Below the pieces are notes generated by a model. It had not been told where the DNA came from and ran no database searches. It worked only from the letters and a program-made list of their open reading frames with translations. Positions 16,332 to 25,554 of a stretch of 64,000 nt of DNA are shown here, piece by piece. The position numbers and the translations under genes were made by a program. Position 1 is the stretch's first letter. Every line of letters starts with the position of its first letter. Where the stretch lies: NCBI GenBank assembly GCA_963786805.1, contig CAWBAK010000001.1:124001-188000 (forward strand), read 5' to 3'. The DNA is from CALGFI01 sp963786805. GTDB lineage: Bacteria; Actinomycetota; UBA4738; HRBIN12.

Positions 16332-18782
16332 CTACTCCTCGACGACCTGCGCGAGGACGGGCGCGAGGGCGGCGACGTGCGCGCCTTCCTCCACGCGCAT
16401 CGTCCGGACGCCCTGGCTGGCCCGGTGGACCCGGCGGATGTCGCCCGCCGCCACACGGATCACGATGCCCGAGGACGAGATCACGAACATGTCCTGGTCC
16501 TTCGAGCCGACGAACGCACCCGCAAGGAGCCCGGTCTTGGTCGTCAGCGAGTGACCGATCACGCCTTTGCCGCCCCGGCCCTTGAGCGGATAGTCCTTGA
16601 GCGGCGTGCGCTTGCCGTATCCGTGCTGCGTGACGCTGATCATCTCCTCGCCCTCCGACGCGATCCCGAGCGCGATGACCTGGTCGTCCTCGGCGAGGCG
16701 CATCCCGATCACGCCCGCCGTCTGCCGTCCCATCGGGCGGGCGAGGCTCTCGCGGAACCGGATCGTCTGACCCTTGCGCGAGACGAGGAAGACGTCGTCC
16801 TTGCCGTCGGTGAGCCGGACGTCGATCAGCTCGTCGCCGGGATGGAGGTTGATCGCCGCGAGCCCCGTGCGTGGGGAGTCGTACTCGGGTAGCGCGGTCT
16901 TCTTCACCATCCCCTTCCGCGTCGCGAACAGCAGGTACCGGCCCTCGGAGTACTCCTTCAGGTCGATGACGGCCTGGACCTTCTCGTCCCCGCTGATCGA
17001 GACGCCGGGCAGGTTCGCTGCGTAGGTCCCCCGCGCCGTCCGGGACGCGTCGGGGACCTCGTGGACCTTGACGCGATAGACCTTGCCCCGGCTGGTGAAG
17101 AACAGGAGCCAGTGGTGCGTGGTCGTGGTGAAGACGTCCTTGACGACGTCCTCCTCCTTGAGGCTCGACCCACGGATGCCCTTGCCGCCGCGGCCCTGCC
17201 GGCGGAAGTTCTCGACGGGCTGCCGCTTCACGTACCCCGCGCGCGAGACGGTGATGACGACGTCTTCCTCCGCGATCAGGTCCTCCAGGTCGAGCTCGCC
17301 CTCGTCCGCCTTGATCTGGGTCCGGCGCGGGTCGGCGAACTTCTTCTTGATCTCGAGCATCTCCTCCTTGATGAGCGCCCGGATCTTCTTCGGGTCCTTC
17401 AGGAGCGCGTTCAGGCGCCTGATCGTGGCGAGGAGCTCCTTGTGCTCCTTCTCGAGTTCCTCGCGCGCCAGACGCGTCAGCCGGCGAAGCGGCATGTCGA
17501 GGATGTGGTTCGCCTGGATCTCGGAGAGCTTGAACTGCTTCATCAGCTTCCCGCGGGCTTCCTCGGCGTCCTGCGAGCCGCGGATGATCTTGATGACGGC
17601 GTCGAGGTTCTGCAGGGCGATGAGCAGGCCCTGGACGATGTGGTCGCGCTCCTCTGCCTTCTTCAGCTCGTAGCGCGTCCGCCGCGTGACGACGTCGATC
17701 TGATGGTCGACGTAGTAACCGATGAGCTCAGCGAGGTTCAGCGTTCGCGGCACGCCGTCGACGAGCGCGAGCATGATCGCGCCGAAGCTGTCCTGGAGCT
17801 GCGTGTGCTTGTGCAGCTGGTTGAGGACCACCTGCGGGTTGGCGCCTCGCTTGAGCTCGATCACGAGGCGCATGCCCTCGCGGCCGCTCGAGTGGTCCTT
17901 GACGTCGACGACGTCCTTCAACCGTCCCGCCTTGACGAGATCCGCGATCTTCTCGGCGAGCCGCGCCTTGTTGACCTGGTACGGCAGCTCCGTGATCACG
18001 ATCCGCTGCCGTCCGTTGGGGGCCTCCTCGATCGTGCTCACCGCGCGAACCTTGATCGACCCACGGCCGGTCTCGTAGGCGTCCTTGATGCCGTCGCGCC
18101 CCATGATCAGGGCGCCGGTCGGGAAGTCCGGGCCCTTGATGAACTTCATGAGGTCCTTGGGCTTGGACTCGGGGTGATCGATGAAGTGCACGACGGCGTC
18201 GATCACCTCGCCGAGGTTGTGGGGCGGCATGTTCGTCGCCATCCCGACGGCGATGCCTCCGGAGCCGTTGACGAGGAGGTTCGGGAAGCGCGACGGCAGG
18301 ACGACCGGCTGCACCTCGTAGCCGTCGTAGTTGGGGACGAAGTCCACCGTCTCGGCCTCGATGTCCCGCAGGAGCTCGAGCGCGATCGGGGCCAGGCGCG
18401 CCTCGGTGTAGCGCTGGGCGGCGGCCGGGTCGCCGTCGACCGAGCCGAAGTTCCCGTGTCCGTCGATCAGCGGCGCGCGCAGCGAGAAGTCCTGCGCCAT
18501 CCGGACGAGGGTGTCGTAGATGGCGACGTCTCCGTGCGGGTGGTACTTGCTCATCACACCGCCGACGACGTTGGCGGACTTGCGGTACGGCCGGTCCGGC
18601 CGCAGGCCCTGCTCGAACATCGACCACAGGATCCGGCGATGGACGGGCTTCAGGCCGTCGCGAACGTCGGGCAGCGCTCGCCCGACGATGACGGACATCG
18701 CGTAGTCGAGGTACGAGGTCTGGATCTGGTCCTCGAGCTGGACGTCCTCGATCCGGCCTCCGAGGATGGATTCCTGTGCCAC
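16332..18782 (-). CDS. gyrA: DNA gyrase subunit A
   Basis: GyrA carries the breakage-reunion activity of gyrase, which introduces negative supercoils together with GyrB. The 816-residue length is normal. The active-site Tyr125 lies in AAAQRYTEARL. The quinolone-binding stretch is HPHGDVAIYD (residues 81-90): Asp90 is kept, but the position of E. coli Ser83 is Val86. The C-terminal DNA-wrapping propeller begins with the GyrA-box variant RQGRGGKGIRG. The start is GTG 18782 with GGGGAG upstream. It follows gyrB after 34 bases on the same strand, the usual actinobacterial gyrB-gyrA operon. Confidence 0.98.
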   Translation of the reverse strand: MAQESILGGRIEDVQLEDQIQTSYLDYAMSVIVGRALPDVRDGLKPVHRRILWSMFEQGLRPDRPYRKSANVVGGVMSKYHPHGDVAIYDTLVRMAQDFSLRAPLIDGHGNFGSVDGDPAAAQRYTEARLAPIALELLRDIEAETVDFVPNYDGYEVQPVVLPSRFPNLLVNGSGGIAVGMATNMPPHNLGEVIDAVVHFIDHPESKPKDLMKFIKGPDFPTGALIMGRDGIKDAYETGRGSIKVRAVSTIEEAPNGRQRIVITELPYQVNKARLAEKIADLVKAGRLKDVVDVKDHSSGREGMRLVIELKRGANPQVVLNQLHKHTQLQDSFGAIMLALVDGVPRTLNLAELIGYYVDHQIDVVTRRTRYELKKAEERDHIVQGLLIALQNLDAVIKIIRGSQDAEEARGKLMKQFKLSEIQANHILDMPLRRLTRLAREELEKEHKELLATIRRLNALLKDPKKIRALIKEEMLEIKKKFADPRRTQIKADEGELDLEDLIAEEDVVITVSRAGYVKRQPVENFRRQGRGGKGIRGSSLKEEDVVKDVFTTTTHHWLLFFTSRGKVYRVKVHEVPDASRTARGTYAANLPGVSISGDEKVQAVIDLKEYSEGRYLLFATRKGMVKKTALPEYDSPRTGLAAINLHPGDELIDVRLTDGKDDVFLVSRKGQTIRFRESLARPMGRQTAGVIGMRLAEDDQVIALGIASEGEEMISVTQHGYGKRTPLKDYPLKGRGGKGVIGHSLTTKTGLLAGAFVGSKDQDMFVISSSGIVIRVAAGDIRRVHRASQGVRTMRVEEGAHVAALAPVLAQVVEE

Positions 18783-18816
18783 GCGTCTCCCCTTGTTCTT
18801 GGCCTGTTCTTTGGTC

Positions 18817-20763
18817 CTAGACGTCCAGGTTCCGGACGTCCTTCGCGTTGTCCTCGATCCACTCCTTGCGCGAGGGGACGTCCTCGCCCATCAGGATCGA
18901 GAACAGCCGGTCGGCCGTCGCCGCGTCCTCGAGCGTGACGCGCAGGAGCGTGCGCTTCGCCGGATCCATCGTCGTGTCCCACAGCTGCGCCGCGTCCATC
19001 TCACCGAGGCCCTTGAACCGCTGCGGCTCGAGCTTGCGCTGACCGTCGACCTCCTTGCGGTACAGGTCCCACTCGCGCTCGGTGTAGAAGTAGTGCTCCT
19101 GCTTGTTCTCCTTCAGCAGATACAGCGGTGGCTTCGCGAGGTAGATGTAGCCCGCGTCGATGAGCTCGCGCATGTACCGGAAGAGGAAGGTGAGCAGCAG
19201 CGTCTGGATGTGCGCGCCGTCCACATCGGCGTCGGCCATCAGGACGATCTTGTGGTACCGCGCCTTGCCGACGTCGAACTCCTCGTCGCCGACGCCCGTG
19301 CCGATCGCCGTGATGAGCGCCTGGATCTCGGCGTTCTCCAGGATCTTGTGCAGTCGCGCCTTCTCGACGTTCAGGATCTTGCCGCGGATGGGCAGGATCG
19401 CCTGCGTGGCGGGATCGCGCGCCTGCTTCGCGGACCCGCCGGCCGAATCGCCCTCGACGATGTACAGCTCGGTCGCCGCGGGGTCGGTGAGCTGGCAGTC
19501 GGCGAGCTTGCCGGGCAAGCCGCCGCCCTCGAGGAACGACTTGCGACGGGTGAGGTCGCGTGCCTGCTTGGCCGCGAGGCGCGCCTTGGCCGCCGAGGAG
19601 CACTTCACGACGATGCGCTTCGCGTCGGTCGGATGCTCCTGCAGCCAGGTCATCAGGTGCTCGTTCACCGTCGTCTCGACGAGCGAACGCATCGACGTGT
19701 TCCCGAGCTTCGTCTTGGTCTGTCCCTCGAACTGCGGGTCGCGCAGGCGAACGCTCACGATGGCGATCAGGCCTTCGCGCACGTCCTCGCCGAGGAGGTT
19801 CTCCTCTTTCTCCTTCAGGAGGCCCTTGTTGCGGGCGTAGCGGTTGACGACGTTCGTCAGGGCCTTCTTCAGGCCCTCCTCGTGCATGCCGCCCTCGTGC
19901 GTGTTGATCGTGTTCGCGAACGAATGGATGGACTCGGAGTAGCCGGTGGTCCACTGGATGGCGACATCGGCCTCGGCGTCCCCCTCACGAGCCTCCATCG
20001 AGATGACCTTGGAATGGATCGTCTCCTTGCCGGTCGCGAGGTGCCGCACGAAGTCCGAGATGCCACCCGTCGCCTTGAAGACCTGCTTGACGGGCTTGTC
20101 CCCACGCTCGTCGACGAGCTGGATCTCGATGCCCTTGGTGAGGAAGGCCTGCTCCTGCAAGCGTTCCGCGAGCATCCGGGGGTCGAACTCGGTCCCCTCG
20201 ACGAAGACGTCGGGGTCCGGCCAGAACGTCACGATCGTGCCGGTCTTGGTGGTCGCCTTGCCCTTGGTGAGCTTGGAGGTCGCCTTGCCGCGCGAATAGG
20301 ACTGGGTCCACGTGGCGCCGTCCCGCATGACCTGCACGACCAGCTTGACCGACAGGGCGTTCACGACCGAGACGCCCACCCCGTGGAGGCCTCCGGAGAT
20401 CCGGTACCCGTCGCCCCCGAACTTCCCACCCGCGTTCAGGGTGGTCAGGACGACCTCGACCGCCGGCCGGCGGTCCTTGGCCTTGGGGATGGGCTTGACG
20501 GGGATGCCGCGGCCGTTGTCCTCGACCTGGACCCCGCCGTCCTTCAGGAGGCGGACGACGATCCGGTCGCAGTGACCGGCCATCGCCTCGTCGATCGAGT
20601 TGTCGACGACCTCGTACACGAGATGATGGAGCCCACGGCTCGAGGTGGTGCCGATGTACATCCCGGGGCGGAGGCGAACGTGCTCGACGCCTTCCAGGAC
20701 CTGGATGTCACGGGACTCGTACTGCCCCGCTTTGCGATCTGTTCGCTTCGTTGCTGTAGCCAA
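18817..20763 (-). CDS. gyrB: DNA gyrase subunit B
   Basis: GyrB is the ATPase of gyrase. The TTG at 20763 is preferred over the upstream alternative at 20805 because GGAGG stands 4 bases before it (20768-20772). The 648-residue protein shows the GHKL ATP site (EVVDNSIDEAMAG, DNGRGIP, GGLHGVGVSVVNALS), then the TOPRIM metal site (YIVEGDSAGGSAKQARD and the ADADVDGAHI motif) and the C-terminal QRFKGLGEMD. It is the first gene of the gyrBA transcript. A 160-base leader upstream contains a likely promoter near 20845. Confidence 0.98.
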   Translation of the reverse strand: MATATKRTDRKAGQYESRDIQVLEGVEHVRLRPGMYIGTTSSRGLHHLVYEVVDNSIDEAMAGHCDRIVVRLLKDGGVQVEDNGRGIPVKPIPKAKDRRPAVEVVLTTLNAGGKFGGDGYRISGGLHGVGVSVVNALSVKLVVQVMRDGATWTQSYSRGKATSKLTKGKATTKTGTIVTFWPDPDVFVEGTEFDPRMLAERLQEQAFLTKGIEIQLVDERGDKPVKQVFKATGGISDFVRHLATGKETIHSKVISMEAREGDAEADVAIQWTTGYSESIHSFANTINTHEGGMHEEGLKKALTNVVNRYARNKGLLKEKEENLLGEDVREGLIAIVSVRLRDPQFEGQTKTKLGNTSMRSLVETTVNEHLMTWLQEHPTDAKRIVVKCSSAAKARLAAKQARDLTRRKSFLEGGGLPGKLADCQLTDPAATELYIVEGDSAGGSAKQARDPATQAILPIRGKILNVEKARLHKILENAEIQALITAIGTGVGDEEFDVGKARYHKIVLMADADVDGAHIQTLLLTFLFRYMRELIDAGYIYLAKPPLYLLKENKQEHYFYTEREWDLYRKEVDGQRKLEPQRFKGLGEMDAAQLWDTTMDPAKRTLLRVTLEDAATADRLFSILMGEDVPSRKEWIEDNAKDVRNLDV

Positions 20764-20841
20764 CCAACCTCCGTCGGGGGAACCGGGGGCGGGCACCCGA
20801 AACAAGGCTCAGGGCCCGCGAACCCGCGCTTCTTACGTCCT

Positions 20842-20858
20842 CTGATTCTATCAATCAG
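20842..20858 (-). promoter_or_regulatory. Likely gyrB promoter inside an inverted repeat
   Basis: CTGATT CTATC AATCAG is a 6-bp inverted repeat. On the minus strand it contains TAGAAT (20845-20850), a good -10 hexamer, about 80 bases before the gyrB start. The symmetric flanks could bind a regulator or simply reflect chance. Confidence 0.4.
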
Positions 20859-20907
20859 GGGTGACAGTCGAGGGCATTTCGAGGCCCTTCCTGCGCCGCT
20901 CTGGTCT

Positions 20908-20941
20908 CCTGTAACGCCTTGCGCTACAGGCCTTTCCGCGG
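20908..20941 (-). repeat. 34-bp dispersed repeat, copy 1
   Basis: The core GCCTTGCGCTACAGGCCTTT recurs near 31028 with one or two changes. This copy covers the 3' end of the DUF721 gene, whose stop codon TAG lies inside it. See the copy at 31020-31053. Confidence 0.65.
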
Positions 20942-21277
20942 CTCTTCCCGGACGACCACCTGCACCCGCGCGACCGCGTCGGTGCCGAGCGTCGCATTCG
21001 CCTTCTTGCGGATCTGCTCGGCCAGGAAACGCACCTGCGCGCCCCACGGTCCGTCGGTCGCGGCGACGACGAGAACGCCCGCTTCGAGGCTCAACGGCGC
21101 CGACGCCGCGGCGAGGCGATCGCCGACGACCGCGCTCCACTCCGACGCGAGCTGGCCGATCGGAACGCCGCGTGCGAAGACCCGCTCGCGCATCAGCCCC
21201 TCGACGACGTCGCCGATCGAGGTCTCCTGGAGCGTCCGCTCGTCCTTGCGCCCGCGCCATCCCTTGCTGTGCGGCAT
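20924..21277 (-). CDS. dciA: DUF721/DciA-type protein
   Basis: The 117-residue product has the DUF721 core: ERTLQETSIGDVVEGLM, GQLASEWSAVVGDRLAAAS (the W-x-x-VVG motif), LVVAATDGPWGAQVRFLA. DciA proteins help load or manage the replicative helicase in bacteria without DnaC or DnaI, and the gene lies next to recF and gyrB in Actinobacteria, as here. ATG 21277 overlaps the recF stop (ATGA). The family is sure; the DciA role is taken from family knowledge. Confidence 0.85.
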   Translation of the reverse strand: MPHSKGWRGRKDERTLQETSIGDVVEGLMRERVFARGVPIGQLASEWSAVVGDRLAAASAPLSLEAGVLVVAATDGPWGAQVRFLAEQIRKKANATLGTDAVARVQVVVREEPRKGL

Positions 21278-22371
21278 CAGGAAGCCTTCTTCCGCTCGGT
21301 CACGGTCCCTGCCGATACGTCCCACACGCCGGCGGCTTGCGCCGGCACGTGGCCCTCGTCGGCCACGCTGACGACGGTCTGGCCGAGGGTGCGGAGGCGG
21401 TCGGCCACGCGCCCGCGGCGGACGGGGTCCAACGCCGAGAACGGGTCGTCCAGGAGGAGCACCGGGCGCTCCCCCACCTCGTCGGCTACGGCGTTCGCCA
21501 GCCCGAGGCGAAGGCAGAGCGCGGCGGCCCAGGCCTCTCCGTGGCTGGCGAAGCTCCGGGCCCCGAGCTCGCGCACCGCGAGCGTCAGCTCGTCGCGGTG
21601 CGGGCCGACGAGCGTGGTCCGCCGGACGAGCTCGTCCTGCCGGCGCGCGGCGAGCCGCTCGGCGAACGCCTCCTCGAGCGGATCGCCCTCGACGTTCGGC
21701 GCGTACTCGCAGCGGAGCCCGTGGCCCGCGAGATGCCGGTACTCGTCCTCCGCGGTCGGGGCCAGGCGTTCGACCGCTTCGCGTCGCAAGCGGATGAGCG
21801 CGCACCCCGCATCGATGAGCTCCGCGTCCCAGGTCTCGAGATCCTTCGGCGCACCCCGTCCCTCCCAGTCCTTGAGCAACCGGTTGCGTTGCCGCAGCGC
21901 TCGGTCGTACGCGGTGATCGCGGACTCCTTCAGCGGCCAGAGCGAGCGGATCGCGTCGTCCATGAAGTCGCGGCGCTTCGACGGGTCGCCGATCACGACG
22001 ACGAGATCGTCGGGCCCGAAGTAGACGGCCCGCACCTGGCGCCGGACGTCCCGCTTGCGCCGAACGGTCGCGCCGTTCACCTGGACGCGGTTCGCGCCTC
22101 GGCCCGGGATCTCGATCTCCACCAGCACGCGGCCGTTCGAGGTCTCGACCTCACCGCGGGCATAGGCGGCGTCGGCGCCCCGGCGGACGACGGGCTCGGA
22201 CGACGACGTCCGAGGTGACTGGAGGAAGAACAGGAACGCGATGCCCTCGAGCAGATTCGTCTTGCCCTCGCCGTTGGGGCCGACGAACACGACCAGGCCC
22301 TCGGGAACGTCCTCGAGGCGGGTGTCCTCGTGGTTCCTGAAGTCCCGCAGGTTCACCCAGGCCAACCGCAA
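21277..22371 (-). CDS. recF: DNA replication and repair protein RecF
   Basis: RecF is an SMC-like ATPase that helps RecO/RecR load RecA at gaps. The 364-residue protein starts at TTG 22371 (LAWVNLRDFRNH). Walker A is FVGPNGEGKTNLLEGI; the ABC-type signature region is DELTLAVRELGARSFASHGE; Walker B is PVLLLDDPFSALDP. It lies 11 bases after dnaN in the same direction, part of the dnaA-dnaN-recF-dciA-gyrB-gyrA series. Confidence 0.95.
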   Translation of the reverse strand: MRLAWVNLRDFRNHEDTRLEDVPEGLVVFVGPNGEGKTNLLEGIAFLFFLQSPRTSSSEPVVRRGADAAYARGEVETSNGRVLVEIEIPGRGANRVQVNGATVRRKRDVRRQVRAVYFGPDDLVVVIGDPSKRRDFMDDAIRSLWPLKESAITAYDRALRQRNRLLKDWEGRGAPKDLETWDAELIDAGCALIRLRREAVERLAPTAEDEYRHLAGHGLRCEYAPNVEGDPLEEAFAERLAARRQDELVRRTTLVGPHRDELTLAVRELGARSFASHGEAWAAALCLRLGLANAVADEVGERPVLLLDDPFSALDPVRRGRVADRLRTLGQTVVSVADEGHVPAQAAGVWDVSAGTVTERKKAS

Positions 22372-22382
22372 CGCGTGGCCGG

Positions 22383-23486
22383 CTAACCGACCGGCGTGGG
22401 CAGCCGGACGGGCATCACTAGGTAGGTGAACTCGTCGGACTCTCCCCGGACGATCCCCGGCTTCAGGCCGTCACGGACCTCGAGGTGGACGCTCTCCCCA
22501 GTCGCCGCAGCAAGGCCGTCGGCCAGGTAGCCCGCGTTGAACGCGGCCGTGATGTCCTCACCCTCGTAGCGAGCCTCGACCGTCTCGACGGCTTGACCGA
22601 GGTCGGGCGAGGAGGACGAGAGCTTCACGCCGAGCGCGTTGAACTCGATCCGGACCGGCGACGTGTCGCGCGCCAGGAGCCCGACGCGGCGCACGGCGTC
22701 CGTCAACTGCTGCCGCGACACCGTGAGCCGGTTCTCGTAGCGCTCCGGCAACAGCTGCCGGTAGTTCGGGAACTCCCCTTCGATCAGCCGCGACGTGAGC
22801 ATCAGCGCACCGAGCTGGAACGAGACCTGGCTCTCATCGATCAGGACCTCGATGTCGCCCTTCTCGATCGCCTGAGCGGCCCGGCCGGCTTCGGTCATGG
22901 CGCGCTCCGGGACGATCGCCTTCGCCTCGCCCCCCGCCGACGCGACGACCTCTCGCACGGCGAGGCGGTACGAGTCCGTGGCGACGAGCGTCACGCCCTC
23001 GCGACTCACCTCGACGAGCACGCCCGTCAGCACCGGACGCGCCTCGTCGCGAGATGCGGCGCGCGCGACCTGTCCCACCGCCTCGGCGAACCGCTGCGCC
23101 TCGACGACGACGCGCGTCCCGCTCGGCGACATCAGCGAGGGGAAGTCCTCGGCCGGCAGCAGCCGCAGCGCGCCCTCGTACGCGGCGCATCGGATCCGCG
23201 CTTGCGACTGATCGCTCTCGAACTCGACCGGCGCGTCCGACAAACTCTTCACCGTGTCGCCCAGAAGCCGGGCCGGCACGAGCGCGACCCCTTCCTCCGA
23301 CACCTGGACCTCGATCGAGAGCCGGGCGGAGACCTCGAGGTCCGTCGTCGTGAGTGTCAGCGTTCCCGCCGAGGAGCCCTCGATCAGGACGCCGGTCAGC
23401 GCCGGGATCCCCGGCCGCGACGAGACGCCGCGCTGCACCGTCTGGAGCGCCTCGGATAGCGCGTCTCGATCACAGCGGAACTTCAC
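22383..23486 (-). CDS. dnaN: DNA polymerase III sliding clamp, beta subunit
   Basis: The 367-residue protein has the three clamp domains of about 120 residues. It begins MKFRCDRDALSEALQTVQRG and ends with FTYLVMPVRL, the conserved clamp C-terminus (MPMR/VRL). Its ring holds the polymerase on DNA. It is transcribed with dnaA; the 210-base gap between the two genes is a candidate origin segment. Confidence 0.97.
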   Translation of the reverse strand: MKFRCDRDALSEALQTVQRGVSSRPGIPALTGVLIEGSSAGTLTLTTTDLEVSARLSIEVQVSEEGVALVPARLLGDTVKSLSDAPVEFESDQSQARIRCAAYEGALRLLPAEDFPSLMSPSGTRVVVEAQRFAEAVGQVARAASRDEARPVLTGVLVEVSREGVTLVATDSYRLAVREVVASAGGEAKAIVPERAMTEAGRAAQAIEKGDIEVLIDESQVSFQLGALMLTSRLIEGEFPNYRQLLPERYENRLTVSRQQLTDAVRRVGLLARDTSPVRIEFNALGVKLSSSSPDLGQAVETVEARYEGEDITAAFNAGYLADGLAAATGESVHLEVRDGLKPGIVRGESDEFTYLVMPVRLPTPVG

Positions 23487-23696
23487 GTATCCACCCCCTC
23501 ACTGCTTCTTTGGTTCCTGATTACTTCTTCCAGTAGTAGTAGGGCCTGGGGAAAAGGGGACAGCCCCCCTGTTTCCCGAGCGTATCGCGGCTCTCCGACA
23601 TGGGGACGGCATGGGGAGAATGGTGCATACCCTCCCCGTGGGACCGGGCCTTCCCCGAACCGCTCCCCCGTTGTCCACGGCGATGTACCCGGCTCC
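23487..23696. other. dnaA-dnaN intergenic region, candidate part of oriC
   Basis: In many Gram-positive bacteria unwinding starts in this gap. Two sequence hints are present: TTGTCCACG at 23671-23679 (one mismatch to the actinobacterial DnaA box TTGTCCACA) and three TAG repeats at 23534-23542, which resemble a DnaA-trio. No AT-rich stretch is obvious and I find no box cluster, so this is weak on its own. Confidence 0.4.
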
Positions 23697-25076
23697 TCAT
23701 GCGCCCCGGGCCCGGTTCCGGATGATCCGCGAGAGATCCTGCACCTGCCGGTAGGTGGTGCTTCTGGCGCGCATGTCCCGCTCGATCTTGAGGATCCCGT
23801 GTCGGGCCGTCGTGTGGTCGCGGCCGCCGAAGGTGTCGCCGATCTTCACGAGGCTCTGGCCGCTGCACTCGCGCATGAGGTACATCGCGACATGGCGGGC
23901 CGTGGTGAGCGGGCGCGAGCGGTTCGGTGAGGTGAGGTCGTCGACCGACAGGCCGAAGTAGCGGGCGCTTTCCTCGAGGATGAGCTGCGGGGCGATCTCG
24001 GCCTCGGCCTGCGGCAGGAGGTCCTCGAGCGCCTGCTCGGCGAGCGCGGTCGCGATCGGATGCCCCGTGAGGTCCGACCACGCGGCGACCCGGACGAGCG
24101 CGCCCTCGAGCTCGCGGATGTTCTGGTCGAACTTGCTCGCGATGAATTCGATCACGTCGTCCGGAACGTGGACGGACTCCCGCTGCGCCTTCAGCTGCAA
24201 GATCGCGATCCGGGTCTCCAGGTCGGGCGGCTGAACGTCGACGCAGAGTCCCAGCCGGAATCTCGACTGCAGGCGCTCTTCCATGCCGAGCTCCTGCGGC
24301 GGGCGGTCGGACGCGATGACGATCTGCCGTTCTTTCTCGTGGAGCGCGTTGAACGTGTGGAAGAACTCGGTCTGCGTCTCCTCGCGCTTCGCAAGGAACT
24401 GGATGTCGTCGACCAGCAGAACGTCGATGTCGCGATGACGCGCGGCGAACTGGTAGCCCTGTCGTTCGCGAACCGCTTTGATGAACTCAGCCATGAAGCT
24501 CTCGCTCGTGACGTACTTCACGCGAAGGCGCGGCGAGAGGCGATGCATGTGGTGGCCGATCGCGACGAGCAGGTGTGTCTTGCCCAGGCCAACGCCACCG
24601 TAGATGAACAGCGGGTTGTAGGCCTTCGACGGCGGGGCTTCGGCCACGGCCATCGCGGCGGCGTGAGCGAAGCGGTTGGACGGGCCGGCAACGAAGGCCT
24701 CGAACGTGTAGTTCGGGAACGGGAGGCCGGGCGCGCCGAGTGGGCCGGGCCGGGGGATCGAACGTTCCGGGGGTGGGACCTCCGTTTCGGGTTGCGCCGC
24801 AACGGTTTCGGTTTCGGCAGCGTCGAACTGGATCTCGACGGGCAGACCCACTGCCTCGGTCGCTGCCTCGAGGATCAGGTCGCCGTAGTTCTTGGCGAGC
24901 CGGTCCTTCACGTACTCCGATGGGGCGAGCACCTCGAGGATCCCGTCGTGCAGGCTCGTCGCTCGCACGCCTTGGAACCACATCGAGAAGGAGCTTTCGG
25001 GGAGCTCACGCCGCGCACGTTCGACGACGTGCGACCAGGTGCTCTCCGCCGCCTCTTGGAAGGACGCGACCGCCAT
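23697..25076 (-). CDS. dnaA: Chromosomal replication initiator DnaA
   Basis: DnaA binds origin boxes and melts oriC. The start ATG 25076 (MAVASFQEAAESTWSHVVER) gives 459 residues. Domain I covers about 1-80, a Pro-rich linker about 81-120, and the AAA+ domain follows with Walker A GGVGLGKTHLL near 160-170 and Walker B VLLVDDIQFLA. The C-terminal DNA-binding domain has the signature GDTFGGRDHTTARHGILKIE. A frame open further upstream to 25226 is not used, since it reads through the DnaA-box-like sites. A probable promoter lies at 25173-25178. Confidence 0.98.
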   Translation of the reverse strand: MAVASFQEAAESTWSHVVERARRELPESSFSMWFQGVRATSLHDGILEVLAPSEYVKDRLAKNYGDLILEAATEAVGLPVEIQFDAAETETVAAQPETEVPPPERSIPRPGPLGAPGLPFPNYTFEAFVAGPSNRFAHAAAMAVAEAPPSKAYNPLFIYGGVGLGKTHLLVAIGHHMHRLSPRLRVKYVTSESFMAEFIKAVRERQGYQFAARHRDIDVLLVDDIQFLAKREETQTEFFHTFNALHEKERQIVIASDRPPQELGMEERLQSRFRLGLCVDVQPPDLETRIAILQLKAQRESVHVPDDVIEFIASKFDQNIRELEGALVRVAAWSDLTGHPIATALAEQALEDLLPQAEAEIAPQLILEESARYFGLSVDDLTSPNRSRPLTTARHVAMYLMRECSGQSLVKIGDTFGGRDHTTARHGILKIERDMRARSTTYRQVQDLSRIIRNRARGA

Positions 25077-25078
25077 AG

Positions 25079-25111
25079 CTTTCCACAGAGCCTTTCCACA
25101 TGTGTGGAAAT
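25079..25111. promoter_or_regulatory. Cluster of three DnaA-box-like sites upstream of dnaA
   Basis: CTTTCCACA occurs at 25079-25087 and 25092-25100, and the reverse form TGTGGAAAT at 25103-25111. The last two form the palindrome TTTCCACATGTGTGGAAA. They differ from TTGTCCACA at two positions each. Their place at the start of dnaA fits autoregulation or an origin element. Confidence 0.5.
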
Positions 25112-25172
25112 CCTTGGGGGAAGGAAGAGACGCTCCGTGGGGGAGGCCGGGCGTCGAGGGGAAGGCGCGCGG

Positions 25173-25178
25173 ACTATA
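25173..25178 (-). promoter_or_regulatory. Probable dnaA promoter -10
   Basis: On the minus strand GCTATAGTCC contains TATAGT, 97 bases before the dnaA start. No clear -35 is seen. Confidence 0.45.
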
Positions 25179-25294
25179 GCACCGGCCTTTTCCCCATCGC
25201 CTGCCCGGTGGTTGCTTTTGGCGCACTTTCTCCGGTGGCGCCGGCGACTCGTGCGGTCGCGCAGGTCGGGGCGGGTCGGAAGGTGCCGAACGGC

Positions 25295-25300
25295 TATACT
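25295..25300 (+). promoter_or_regulatory. Probable rpmH operon promoter -10
   Basis: GGCTATACTTTT holds a TATACT hexamer 48 bases before the rpmH start. Together with the dnaA promoter on the other strand it makes the dnaA-rpmH gap a divergent promoter region. Confidence 0.55.
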
Positions 25301-25348
25301 TTTCCGCGGCCGGCCTTCGGGGTCGGCCTTTCGAACCTCGAGGCCGTC

Positions 25349-25486
25349 ATGTCAAAGCGAACGTATCAGCCGAACAACCGGCGCCGGGCGAGGCGCCACG
25401 GCTTCCGCATCCGGATGCGGACGCGCGGGGGCCGCGCCATCATCACGCGGCGCCGGTCGAAGGGCCGGGCTCGGCTATCGGCCTAG
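25349..25486 (+). CDS. rpmH: Ribosomal protein L34
   Basis: The 45-residue basic protein MSKRTYQPNNRRRARRHGFR... is typical L34 of the large ribosomal subunit. ATG 25349 is the only sensible start. It begins the rightward series rpmH-rnpA-yidD-yidC-jag-rsmG-parA-parB. Nearly every base to its stop is conserved in the family. Confidence 0.97.
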   Translation: MSKRTYQPNNRRRARRHGFRIRMRTRGGRAIITRRRSKGRARLSA

Positions 25487-25554
25487 CCGCCGCGACGGGT
25501 CGGAACCTCGTCCGCCGCATCCTGTCGACCGGCCGGGCATTCCACGGAGACCGA

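Noticed and set aside
18766..22218. Very long open frame on the plus strand opposite gyrB, dciA and recF (over 1100 codons)
   Set aside because: It is the antisense of three well-recognised genes; long antisense frames are expected at this GC content, and the translation is low-complexity with no domain.
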